Source: CAZCSK01 sp964501265
GTDB lineage: Bacteria > Actinomycetota > CADDZG01 > JAHWKV01
Length of the DNA: 64,000 bases
Direction of reading: 5' to 3'
Assembly (NCBI GenBank): GCA_964501265.1
Contig: CAZCSK010000003.1
Coordinates: 62,001-126,000 of the forward strand
In this document: one piece after another, positions 26,118 to 33,637 of the stretch
How positions within the stretch are numbered: the first letter of the stretch is position 1
How the letters are laid out: each line of letters starts with the position of its first letter
The notes under the pieces: generated by a model
Told to the model about the DNA's origin: nothing
The model's database searches: none
The model's input: the letters and a program-made list of their open reading frames with translations, nothing else
Translations under genes and position numbers: made by a program

Positions 26118-27382
26118 TTCAGGATGTGCCGCGCGACCTTGAGGACCGCTTCGGTGACGTCGTCGCAGTCTTCATCGGTGAAAGCCGCGCCGACGCCAAC
26201 AGAAATCGACCGAGATGCGAGGTCTTCGGTACGAGGGCACATGCCCATTCGGTATTCGACATTGCTCGGATGTTCGGCGCAATTCCACGGCCCTCCCTTT
26301 CCAGATGCTGTGCGCTTCGCCAGGATCGAAGGCGTGGCGTAGACGGGTTTACCGTCGTAAATTTGGCCCGATGGGATTCCTTCCGCTAGAAGCGCCTTCA
26401 CAAAGAGGCGAGCGGTCTGGGCGTCTGGAAGAAACCAGGTGATGCTTGAGGATCCGTCGCCATCAGGATCAGGGATCCTTCTTCGTTGCATTCCCGGCAC
26501 TTCTCCGACCGATCCAAGGATTCTCGTCTTACGTTCTCGCATTCGCTCGAGGAGGCCGGGAAGCTTCTTGAATTGAGGTCCCGCTATCGCTCCCGCGATT
26601 TCCGTCATCCGAAAGTTCTCGCCTACGAAGGGCTCGTCGAGTTCGGCTCCTCGGGTCGACCCGTGACTCGTGACGAACTGCCCGCCTTGGTCCTGGTAAC
26701 GGGCGGCGCGCAGGTACAGCTTCTCGTCGGAAGTGACAACTACACCACCTTCTCCGGTGGTCACGTTTTTTTCGAGCTGAAGCGAAAAGGTGCCGAGTTC
26801 ACCGAGCGTTCCGAGCGACTTGCCGCGATAGGTCGAACCCATCGACTGAGCGGCGTCCTCCAGGATCGGAATCCCCCGGCGGTGTGCGATGTCAAGGATG
26901 GGATCCATGTCGCATGCCACGTTCTCTAGGTGCACCGGGATAACTGCCGTAGTACGTTCGCTGATCTTTGTCTCGAAGTCCGCCGGGTCAAGGCCAAGCG
27001 TCTCATCGACCTCGGCGAAGACCGGCACTGCTCCGGCAACAACCACGGCGTTCACTGTAGCGATGAAGGTGAATGCAGGAACGATGACCTCGTCGCCGCA
27101 GCCCACCCCAAGCGCCGCCAAGGCGGTGCGCAGAGCAGCGGTTCCGCTCGATGTTGCTACTGCAAACCCGGCTCCCAGCGTCGCACAAACCGACTTCTCG
27201 AAGGCGGCTACTTTTCCCAGGAGATTGGGCCCGTAATAACGGAAAAGCGAGCGGCTCTCGAGCACTTCGAGCACTTCGGCGCGCTCCTCATCGCCGAGCA
27301 GGGCGACGCCCTTTCCAAGAGGCAGCGGATCAAGACGCACAGGCTGGCCGCCGTCTACGGCCAGTCGCTCCGCGGTCTGCAT
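26114..27382 (-). CDS. DegT/DnrJ/EryC1-family aminotransferase
   Basis: 422-aa PLP aminotransferase acting on keto sugars or inososes. It shows the family pattern: ATSSGTAALRTALAALGVGCG, VIVPAFTFIATVNAVV, ILEDAAQSMGSTYRGKSLG and the PLP lysine in LQLEKNVTTGEGGVV. The start chosen is ATG 27382, just after the binding-protein stop, giving the N-terminus MQTAERLAVDGGQPVRLDPL; it has no clear SD and probably depends on coupling. An ATG at 27433 inside the binding-protein gene is an alternative. Its stop overlaps the dehydrogenase start by 4 nt. Direction (amination or catabolic deamination) is not decidable from sequence. Confidence 0.88.
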   Translation of the reverse strand: MQTAERLAVDGGQPVRLDPLPLGKGVALLGDEERAEVLEVLESRSLFRYYGPNLLGKVAAFEKSVCATLGAGFAVATSSGTAALRTALAALGVGCGDEVIVPAFTFIATVNAVVVAGAVPVFAEVDETLGLDPADFETKISERTTAVIPVHLENVACDMDPILDIAHRRGIPILEDAAQSMGSTYRGKSLGTLGELGTFSLQLEKNVTTGEGGVVVTSDEKLYLRAARYQDQGGQFVTSHGSTRGAELDEPFVGENFRMTEIAGAIAGPQFKKLPGLLERMRERKTRILGSVGEVPGMQRRRIPDPDGDGSSSITWFLPDAQTARLFVKALLAEGIPSGQIYDGKPVYATPSILAKRTASGKGGPWNCAEHPSNVEYRMGMCPRTEDLASRSISVGVGAAFTDEDCDDVTEAVLKVARHILK

Positions 27383-27408
27383 CCGGATATTTTGTGGCTC
27401 GGGCGTTG

Positions 27409-28998
27409 CTATTTGAACCCGAGGTCTTCGCATCCGCCGTTGTTCGGTCCGAAGACTCGGTAATAGCAAGGGTATTTGGGGAAGAGGTACCTCGCTTCGG
27501 CCGTCGACCAGTCGGCCACTGTCCAGTGGCTGAAGCCCCGGGTCTTGTAGGGCCCGCCCGCCGGGAACTTGTACTCCATTGGCACGTGCGCGTCCCAGAA
27601 GAAATCGTTGCGGATCATATCGGCACCGAGCATGAATGAGTTGGCGTCGAGCACACCGGTCCTCTTGTAGCCTCGGTTCATGATTTCCGAGGTCGAAAGG
27701 ATTCCCGTGCACGCAATGAGAACCGCCGCCGACTCGCTCTGTCCGTCATTCCCGTTGTAGGACTCGTAGATCTTCTTGCAGTTTTGAAACTTGGGGTGAC
27801 CGGGAACCCTTGTCGATAGTCCGATGGCGTTCTCCCATTGCACCTGATCCATTAGCTTCGAAATATTGTCGTCGTCGCTTAGAGCGGTGCGGGAAGTCCA
27901 AGTCCACTTTGGAAAATAATTGTTCTGTGTGGCGGCATCGGTCATAAAAATGAGCCCGATGGTGTTGCCGGCCATGAACCAAACCTGCCCGCACCCTTTG
28001 TTCTTGGCACGGACGACGATGGTGTTGGACTGCGATTGCGCGGTTTCGAGTTTGTCCTCGAAAACCATGATGTCCCCAAATTCCAGACCGTACTTTTTCA
28101 TCTTGCTTACGAGGATTTGCTGGGGAATGTCCCAGTTGCCGCTGGCTCCGGTTTCTATCCGGATGAGGCACGGCAGGTTGCCGGGAGCAACTTGGCTTAC
28201 ATATTTGGTAGTACCAGTTTGCAGGTAATTCTTCCCGAAGCTCGCCCACGCCTCCAGCGTTGGGTCGGCGGGGGCGAAAAGCGCAAGCCCGTTTGGCCCA
28301 GACTTTTCGAGCGAAGCGGGGTCGTCGCGCCCGCCCCAAACCGGGACCTTGCGCGAGATGACGTAATCGGATGCGATGTCGAGACCAGGGATGGCAAGGA
28401 AAACTTTCTCTTCGTCGGCCATCTTGATTGCTGCAGCGACGTTTTTTTCAGGGCAGCCCGAACCTCCGTCATCGAAAATCATGGCCTTATAGGTTCGGCC
28501 CCCGGCAACCCCTCCTTTGTCGTTCACATAACGCGCGAACGTTTCGATTGCCTTTTTTATGTCTCCGGCCTGATTGGCGAACATCGCCTCGAGAACTCCT
28601 GCGTCGCCACAGGCAGCCACGTTGTAAGAGATCCCCACTTTGACTTCCTTCGCAGTGATCCCTTGAGTTTTTAGTCCGAAGTCCAGCGCCCCGCCGCTCG
28701 TGGTTCCCCCACCCGTACCCGCGCCCCCGATTCTCTTAACGGTAGGACCGCCGGATACTCCCGGGATGGGCGAGCCATCAATAGTGCCTGGCGCCGTGGC
28801 CTCCCCTAGCGAAGGATCGGACGCGTTGCCTTGTTCACCCGTGGCGTTTGGGCCGGTAGTGATCTTGTCGGAATTCGGTCCGCGTGCCCCAAAGGACGCT
28901 ATCGCGGTGATGATCAGCACCCCCGAGGCGATCAAGAGGCCTCGAACCCATGCTTGCGTTTTGAGGAGCTCGTTGAACGCTTTGAGTCGACCCATCAT
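27409..28998 (-). CDS. Liv-type periplasmic-binding protein, membrane-anchored
   Basis: 529-aa substrate-binding protein of the branched-chain amino acid/amide ABC family (type 1 fold). A single N-terminal helix (about 19-38) followed by a low-complexity Gly/Thr/Ser linker to residue 100 anchors it outside the membrane; no lipobox is present. The ligand domain starts at EVKVGISYNVAACGDAG and includes FARYVNDKGGVAGGRTYKAM. GGGAGGGG precedes ATG 28998, inside the end of the ROK kinase gene. It faces a convergent LivG-LivHM-MFS/LivF set that has no binding protein of its own, so it probably serves that importer. Its operon of sugar-modifying enzymes suggests an amino-sugar-like ligand. Confidence 0.88.
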   Translation of the reverse strand: MMGRLKAFNELLKTQAWVRGLLIASGVLIITAIASFGARGPNSDKITTGPNATGEQGNASDPSLGEATAPGTIDGSPIPGVSGGPTVKRIGGAGTGGGTTSGGALDFGLKTQGITAKEVKVGISYNVAACGDAGVLEAMFANQAGDIKKAIETFARYVNDKGGVAGGRTYKAMIFDDGGSGCPEKNVAAAIKMADEEKVFLAIPGLDIASDYVISRKVPVWGGRDDPASLEKSGPNGLALFAPADPTLEAWASFGKNYLQTGTTKYVSQVAPGNLPCLIRIETGASGNWDIPQQILVSKMKKYGLEFGDIMVFEDKLETAQSQSNTIVVRAKNKGCGQVWFMAGNTIGLIFMTDAATQNNYFPKWTWTSRTALSDDDNISKLMDQVQWENAIGLSTRVPGHPKFQNCKKIYESYNGNDGQSESAAVLIACTGILSTSEIMNRGYKRTGVLDANSFMLGADMIRNDFFWDAHVPMEYKFPAGGPYKTRGFSHWTVADWSTAEARYLFPKYPCYYRVFGPNNGGCEDLGFK

Positions 28999-29000
28999 CT

Positions 29001-29813
29001 TTATTCCCCTCCCACAGACATAGACATATTACTCGCCTTGAGACGCTCGGAATTGCCCTCGTATGCTGGGACGATCGTGTCAAGATTCGAGACGAGATGT
29101 AGAAGGCCCCACGGTGCGGCCGACTTGGCGTGCTCGGGCGCGCGTGTGGTTTCGACTTGCAATCCTTTGAGGCCAGCGCGAACGAGATCTACTATTCGCG
29201 GGTAATCGCGAGCAATGCCCCCGCCTAATACAACGATTGATCCAACGGTAGCGAGTGGCTCTCGATGGATCGCCTCGGCGATGGCCGAAGCCGCCGCAAC
29301 GATGGAAGCGCTATCGATTGGTTTGGGCAGAGCCCATCCTGCAGCGACGGTCTCGAGACAACCCCGGCCCCCGCACGGGCAAACGGTAGACCCAAATCCC
29401 CCCATATGACCGAAAAGATTTTCCGCGATCAATTCTCCATCCTCGACCACCGCACCGCCGATGCCGGTCCCAAGGCCCAAGTAGATCAGACGACCCAACA
29501 CCTCGGCCCCGCGCAGGCGCGCTTCCCCAAGCGCCGCGGCGCCGGCGTCGTTGACGACGATACAAGCGGGCCCCTCGAGGCCCAGCTTCTCGACGGGGTC
29601 GATGTCGGTCCACCCGAGGTTGGACGCTTCCAGGACACGGCCGTCTTCAATCAAGCCGGGGACCGCTATAGCAAGCTCATGGCAAGTCGGACGGTGGGCG
29701 GCATCAACAAAGCTATGGGAGCCATCGGCCCTGAAAAGGACAGTCTGGATGCTACTTGCGCCGACCTCCACGCAGGCTACGGATCGGTTCAAGACGCGAT
29801 CACCTTTCCCCAT
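29001..29813 (-). CDS. ROK-family sugar kinase (GlcNAc/glucokinase type)
   Basis: About 270 aa. ROK kinase with the phosphate loop near ACVEVGASSIQTVLF, the sugar-binding NDAGAAALGEA, YLGLGTGIGGAVVEDGEL, and the zinc motif CPCGGRGCLETVA preceded by HMGGFG. Such kinases phosphorylate glucose, N-acetylglucosamine or N-acetylmannosamine at O6; with nagA divergent from it, N-acetylglucosamine is the natural guess. The start is uncertain: ATG 29813 lacks an SD, whereas TTG 29792 has AAAGGTGAT about eight bases upstream. A possible -10 TATACT lies at 29838-29843, inside the shared 14-bp motif region. It leads the six-gene minus-strand operon. Confidence 0.85.
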   Translation of the reverse strand: MGKGDRVLNRSVACVEVGASSIQTVLFRADGSHSFVDAAHRPTCHELAIAVPGLIEDGRVLEASNLGWTDIDPVEKLGLEGPACIVVNDAGAAALGEARLRGAEVLGRLIYLGLGTGIGGAVVEDGELIAENLFGHMGGFGSTVCPCGGRGCLETVAAGWALPKPIDSASIVAAASAIAEAIHREPLATVGSIVVLGGGIARDYPRIVDLVRAGLKGLQVETTRAPEHAKSAAPWGLLHLVSNLDTIVPAYEGNSERLKASNMSMSVGGE

Positions 29814-29840
29814 GTCAAGATAGCGAATGTGAATGCAAAG

Positions 29841-29854
29841 TATACATACAAATC
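29841..29854. promoter_or_regulatory. Shared 14-bp regulatory motif, site 2
   Basis: TATACATACAAATC, identical to 12546-12559. It lies between the ROK kinase and nagA, overlapping the likely -10 of the kinase and just upstream of the -35 of nagA, a good place for one regulator to control both directions. The ROK repressor at 32420-33637 is a candidate binder (inference). Confidence 0.5.
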
Positions 29855-29862
29855 TCGGAAGG

Positions 29863-29890
29863 TTGCGCAGACTTGGGCGCCGGATACACT
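29863..29890 (+). promoter_or_regulatory. nagA promoter, near-leaderless
   Basis: TTGCGC, 16-bp spacer, TACACT, then nine bases to the nagA ATG. No SD precedes the ATG, so the transcript probably begins at or within two or three bases of the start codon. Confidence 0.5.
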
Positions 29891-29899
29891 GCCCCAACG

Positions 29900-31117
29900 A
29901 TGACCAGCACCGTCCTTGCAGCGACGAGGGTCCTCGGCCCCCCAAAAGGGGACTTGCACCCGAAAGGGGACTTGCACCCGAAAGGGGACTTGCACCCGAA
30001 AGGGGACTTGCACCCGAAAGGGGATTTGGCGGCCGAAACCGATGGTCGTCCTACCGCCGAAGGTCGGTGGATAGCGATCGAGGATGGTCGGATCACCCAG
30101 GTGGGGCTCGGAACGCGGCCGCGGGGCGCCGAAGAACTCTCCGGATTCCTTACTCCCGGGTTCATCGACCTGCAGGTAAACGGGATCGGCGACGTGGACT
30201 TTGCCGACGCGACCACCCAGGATTGGCAGCGAGCGAAAATGGAATTGCTGTCCCATGGGGTCACCGGCTTTCTTCCGACGCTGACTTCGGGCCCACTCGA
30301 TTCATATTCCGAAAAACTGACCGCTATTGGAGGAGCCAAGCGCGTAAATGTGGGGGCTACTGTTCTGGGCGCGCACCTCGAAGGGCCTTTCCTGGGAGGC
30401 GCTCCAGGCGCGCACACCAAAGAGTTCCTGCGCGCTGCCGACCCCGACTGGCTTGCTGGACTATTGAAAACATTCCCGGACCTGATTGCCTTGATGACTC
30501 TGTCCCCTGAAGCCGATACGAACTTGCAAGCCACCCGGTTGCTGGCACGGTCAGGCGTGGTAGTTGCGCTCGGACACTCGACCGCGACTTACGATGAAGC
30601 GCGCGCCGCGGTCGACGCGGGCGCCGTGATGGTCACTCATCTCTTCAACGCAATGTCCCCCCTTGCCCATCGCGACCCCGGGCTGGTCGGCGCAGCGCTC
30701 GACGACGACAGGCTCACGCCCACTCTCATCGCGGATCTCGTGCACGTACATCCGGCCGCGCTCCGGCTAGCCATCCAACGCAAAGAGAATGTTGTAATTG
30801 TTAGCGACTCCATCGGGCCGGATTCCAAGCTGGCGCTAAGCCTTGGGGTGCGCGTTGTCGGAGGCGCTCCAAGACTGTCCGACGGAACTCTCGCCGGATC
30901 GGTGCTCACGCTCGATGTCGCGATCGCAAATCTCGTTCGCATCGGTATCTCACTTGAGCGCGCAGTTGAAATGGCCTCGGCCATTCCGGCCGCGATCCTG
31001 GGCCTGACCGACAGGGGGGCGATTGAGCCTGGTCGACGCGCCGATCTCGTGCTGCTCGAGCCCGAGTCTCTGCGAGTCCTGAAGGTTTGGGTCGAGGGGC
31101 AACTCGTTCATGGCTGA
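29900..31117 (+). CDS. nagA: N-acetylglucosamine-6-phosphate deacetylase
   Basis: 405-aa amidohydrolase that converts GlcNAc-6-phosphate to glucosamine-6-phosphate and acetate. Signatures: FLTPGFIDLQVNGIGDVDF, LGAHLEGPFLGGAPGAHTKE, ALGHSTATYDEA, THLFNAMSPLAHRDPGLVG and VIVSDSI, which carry the metal and substrate ligands. Residues about 14-43 are an insertion of five PKGDLH-type units encoded by an 18-bp tandem repeat, absent from normal NagA proteins; it lies in the N-terminal beta-domain between the first strand and the conserved part. The ATG 29900 has no SD and follows a promoter closely. The 3' end overlaps the GH84 gene by 8 nt. Confidence 0.92.
   Translation: MTSTVLAATRVLGPPKGDLHPKGDLHPKGDLHPKGDLHPKGDLAAETDGRPTAEGRWIAIEDGRITQVGLGTRPRGAEELSGFLTPGFIDLQVNGIGDVDFADATTQDWQRAKMELLSHGVTGFLPTLTSGPLDSYSEKLTAIGGAKRVNVGATVLGAHLEGPFLGGAPGAHTKEFLRAADPDWLAGLLKTFPDLIALMTLSPEADTNLQATRLLARSGVVVALGHSTATYDEARAAVDAGAVMVTHLFNAMSPLAHRDPGLVGAALDDDRLTPTLIADLVHVHPAALRLAIQRKENVVIVSDSIGPDSKLALSLGVRVVGGAPRLSDGTLAGSVLTLDVAIANLVRIGISLERAVEMASAIPAAILGLTDRGAIEPGRRADLVLLEPESLRVLKVWVEGQLVHG
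29942..30024 (+). repeat. 18-bp tandem repeat inside nagA
   Basis: Four full units (CCGAAAGGGGACTTGCAC; the first begins CCAAAA) plus a partial fifth, in frame, each giving PKGDLH. Each unit contains the small palindrome CCC-GAAA-GGGG. Units 2 to 4 are identical, which points to recent slippage or expansion. Confidence 0.9.
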
Positions 31118-32423
31118 CCTGCCCGGGGGATCCGGCCCGAACGGACAGCCCTGGCTCGGCGCTGTGGAGGGCTACTACGGGCCTCCCCTCAAACCGGCCG
31201 ATCGCCTCGAACTGATCGCATGGCTGGCCCATCACGGATACAACTGCTACGCCTACGGGCCCAAAGACGATCCTTTCCACCGCGATAGCTGGAGGGAGCC
31301 ATACCCAATTGAGCGCGAGTCGGAGATCAAGGAGCTGATAGCGACGGGTGCGCGAGTCGGCACCGAGGTGGCGATGGGCATTTCGCCGGGCCTTGACTGG
31401 AAGGGCGGCGACGAAACGCCATTGGTCGCCAAGCTCGCCCGCTTCCGCGAACTCGGCGCGAAAGTGCTAGCAGTCGCCTGGGACGACGTTCCACCCGGAG
31501 GTGCCGAACTGGGGGCCGCTCACGGTTCGGCGGTTGCGCACGCAGTAAAGGAGGTCGGTGACGACCTCTTATGGTTCACCGTCCCGACCGATTACGCCAC
31601 CGCCCATGCGACAGATTACTTAAAGGCATTCGTCGACCGACTGCCCATGGAAGTCGAGGTGGCGTGGACCGGCCCCAGTATTGTGAGCCCTCGTGTTACC
31701 GGAGCCGACGCGGCCCGTCTCGCAGCGCAGTTAGGTCGCAAGCTTCTCTTCGCCGAAAACTTTCCGGTGAATGACGGTGCCATGGGCGGAGTGCTCCACC
31801 TCGGCCCATACCCCGATCGCTCGCCCGATCTGGTGAACGAAACGACGGGTGTCTTCTGCAACTTCATGTCGTTACCAAGAGCGAGCAGAGTGGGGCTGTC
31901 GGTCGCAGCTCGCTTCTGGAAGGAGCCTCACGTAGATCGAGAAGCAGCATGGCTCGAAGCACTTAGCGATTTTTCAGGACTCGAGCCCCTGGCTCGCGCA
32001 AGCCGGAGTTGGATCGACTCCCCCGGCCCCGACGCGGAGTTGTCGTCGTGGGCGGAGTCGGTGGTCGACGGAGACGACCGGCTCGGCTCCTATCTACAAG
32101 CCGGCTGCAGAGACCAATTGGATCCATTGCTCGCGGCGGAAGTTGAACCGTGGCTCGACCAGTGGGACCGTGAATCTCACGCGATGCAGGCCGCCATCGC
32201 GATGCTTTCGCATCCGCATCCCCGACCGGTCGAGCTTTCCTTCCTCACTGCGACGCTCTGGGATCTCGCCCGACACGCGCGGCAACAGTTGTTCGGAATT
32301 CGATGGGCTTACTACCCGGTGACCGCTCGCGTCGGTGATCAACTCGTCGCAACACCGGAAGCGCTGGTGCGTGGCGAGAATCTTACCGATCGCCTTTGCG
32401 CGCAAGCACTTTCAAAGAGTTAG
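31110..32423 (+). CDS. GH84 beta-N-acetylglucosaminidase-like glycosidase
   Basis: 437 aa. The family markers of GH84 (bacterial O-GlcNAcase/hyaluronidase-like enzymes) are present: GAVEGYYGPPL at the start, NCYAYGPKDDPFHRDSWREP, the catalytic aspartate pair in VAWDDVPPGG near 124, and VAWTGPSIVSP. These enzymes release terminal beta-GlcNAc by substrate-assisted catalysis using the N-acetyl group. There is no signal peptide, so it should act on imported oligosaccharides or glycoconjugates. It overlaps nagA by 8 nt, which fits a pathway glycoside to GlcNAc to GlcNAc-6-P (ROK kinase) to GlcN-6-P (NagA). Stop codons overlap the convergent ROK repressor by 4 nt. Confidence 0.88.
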   Translation: MADLPGGSGPNGQPWLGAVEGYYGPPLKPADRLELIAWLAHHGYNCYAYGPKDDPFHRDSWREPYPIERESEIKELIATGARVGTEVAMGISPGLDWKGGDETPLVAKLARFRELGAKVLAVAWDDVPPGGAELGAAHGSAVAHAVKEVGDDLLWFTVPTDYATAHATDYLKAFVDRLPMEVEVAWTGPSIVSPRVTGADAARLAAQLGRKLLFAENFPVNDGAMGGVLHLGPYPDRSPDLVNETTGVFCNFMSLPRASRVGLSVAARFWKEPHVDREAAWLEALSDFSGLEPLARASRSWIDSPGPDAELSSWAESVVDGDDRLGSYLQAGCRDQLDPLLAAEVEPWLDQWDRESHAMQAAIAMLSHPHPRPVELSFLTATLWDLARHARQQLFGIRWAYYPVTARVGDQLVATPEALVRGENLTDRLCAQALSKS

Positions 32424-33637
32424 ATCGAGAGGTGGAAAGTCTCCGAGAGCACGAGTCCTGCGGCCCCAAGGAGGCCGGCGCGCTGGTCGAGTTCTGAGAG
32501 AACAACCTCGACGTAATCGCGGAGGTTTACAAGAACTCGTTCCTTTGTCTTTCGATCGATCAGCGCACGCAACGTCTCTCCCCCGCCAACCGCATCCCCA
32601 TGGATTATGAAAAGGCCCGGATTGAGAATTTGAGTGAGGTTGGCAAGACCGATCGCCAAGTGGTCCGCATACTCCTCGAGCAAACCCGCAGCCTCAGTGG
32701 AACTCTCGGCCTGGCCTACCAGCGCCCGAGCATCGAGGCTCTCGGCGTCGCTCAATGCCCGACGCGCTGCCTCAGCGCGCAACCACCGCAGAGTCGCGAT
32801 TGTTTCCCAACAGCCCTTCAGTCCGCAACGACACATCTCGCCGTCAGGAACGACAGCGCAGTGCCCGGCCTCGCCGGCCTCTCCCTGTCGCCCGCGATAG
32901 ATCGTGCCCCCGACAACCATCCCCACGCCGATGCCGTGACCGGTTTGAATCGAAGCGAACGTTGAAATGCCGCGTCCTTTGCCGAACCACTTCTCCCCCA
33001 ACGCTTGCGCACGGGAGTCGTTGTCGAGCAAGACGGGTAATCGGAATTTCGCGGCGATGCTGTCGCTGAGCGTGGTACCGGCAAGGCCCGGAACCTGGCC
33101 GGATCCCACGATCCTGCCGGAAGATGTGTCACAAACCCCCGGAACCGCGATCCCGATACCGAGGAGTTCATCGGCCGAACTGGGAATGATTTTTTCAAGG
33201 CCCCGAGAGATGGCTTCTATCGCGGAAGTGCCGTCCGGATCGGTAGGGTCAAACTCACCCTCGACTTCTTCCAGGAAGTCGCCGCGCGCGTTAACTAATG
33301 CCGCCTGAAATGTTCCCTCGGCTATAGCAACCGCTCCAGTGAGCCCCGCCCTTTCACCGAACCAGAGCGGACGCCCGCGCTTGCCAACTTGACCCGTGCT
33401 TTCGCGAGGCTCTCCTTCCTCTATTAACCCTGCCTCAAGAAGCACAGCGACGATGTTGCCTATGGTCGCCCGCGTAACATGGGCCATCTTTGCGAGCTCG
33501 GCGCGAGACAGGGGGCCGTGGTCGCAGAATGCCTGCATCACCCGCGAACGGTTCACGTCGCCAATCTTGCTCGGTGTTAGCAGCCGACCGTTGAATGTGC
33601 GGGTTGGTTGCGCGGGTCTTTCGCCGGAGGTCTTCAT
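32420..33637 (-). CDS. ROK-family transcriptional repressor (NagC/XylR type)
   Basis: 405 aa. An N-terminal winged helix-turn-helix (about 30-85: LSRAELAKMAHVTRATIGNIV) is joined to a ROK sugar-sensing domain with the zinc motif CRCGLKGCWETI and LLDNDSRAQALGEKWFGKG. Proteins of this type repress amino-sugar or xylose genes and release DNA on binding the sugar or its phosphate. It lies next to nagA and GH84 but is translated with gatB: its ATG overlaps the gatB stop by 4 nt. It is a strong candidate for the regulator acting on the shared motif at 29841 and 12546. Confidence 0.9.
   Translation of the reverse strand: MKTSGERPAQPTRTFNGRLLTPSKIGDVNRSRVMQAFCDHGPLSRAELAKMAHVTRATIGNIVAVLLEAGLIEEGEPRESTGQVGKRGRPLWFGERAGLTGAVAIAEGTFQAALVNARGDFLEEVEGEFDPTDPDGTSAIEAISRGLEKIIPSSADELLGIGIAVPGVCDTSSGRIVGSGQVPGLAGTTLSDSIAAKFRLPVLLDNDSRAQALGEKWFGKGRGISTFASIQTGHGIGVGMVVGGTIYRGRQGEAGEAGHCAVVPDGEMCRCGLKGCWETIATLRWLRAEAARRALSDAESLDARALVGQAESSTEAAGLLEEYADHLAIGLANLTQILNPGLFIIHGDAVGGGETLRALIDRKTKERVLVNLRDYVEVVLSELDQRAGLLGAAGLVLSETFHLSI

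Noticed and set aside
27383..27712. N-terminal extension of the DegT aminotransferase
   Set aside because: It lies inside the binding-protein gene and is rich in Arg/Pro as out-of-frame sequence usually is; the family start is at 27382.
29942..30024. Short regular repeats that could be mistaken for a CRISPR array
   Set aside because: The units are directly adjacent with no spacers, in frame within nagA, and only 18 bp long.
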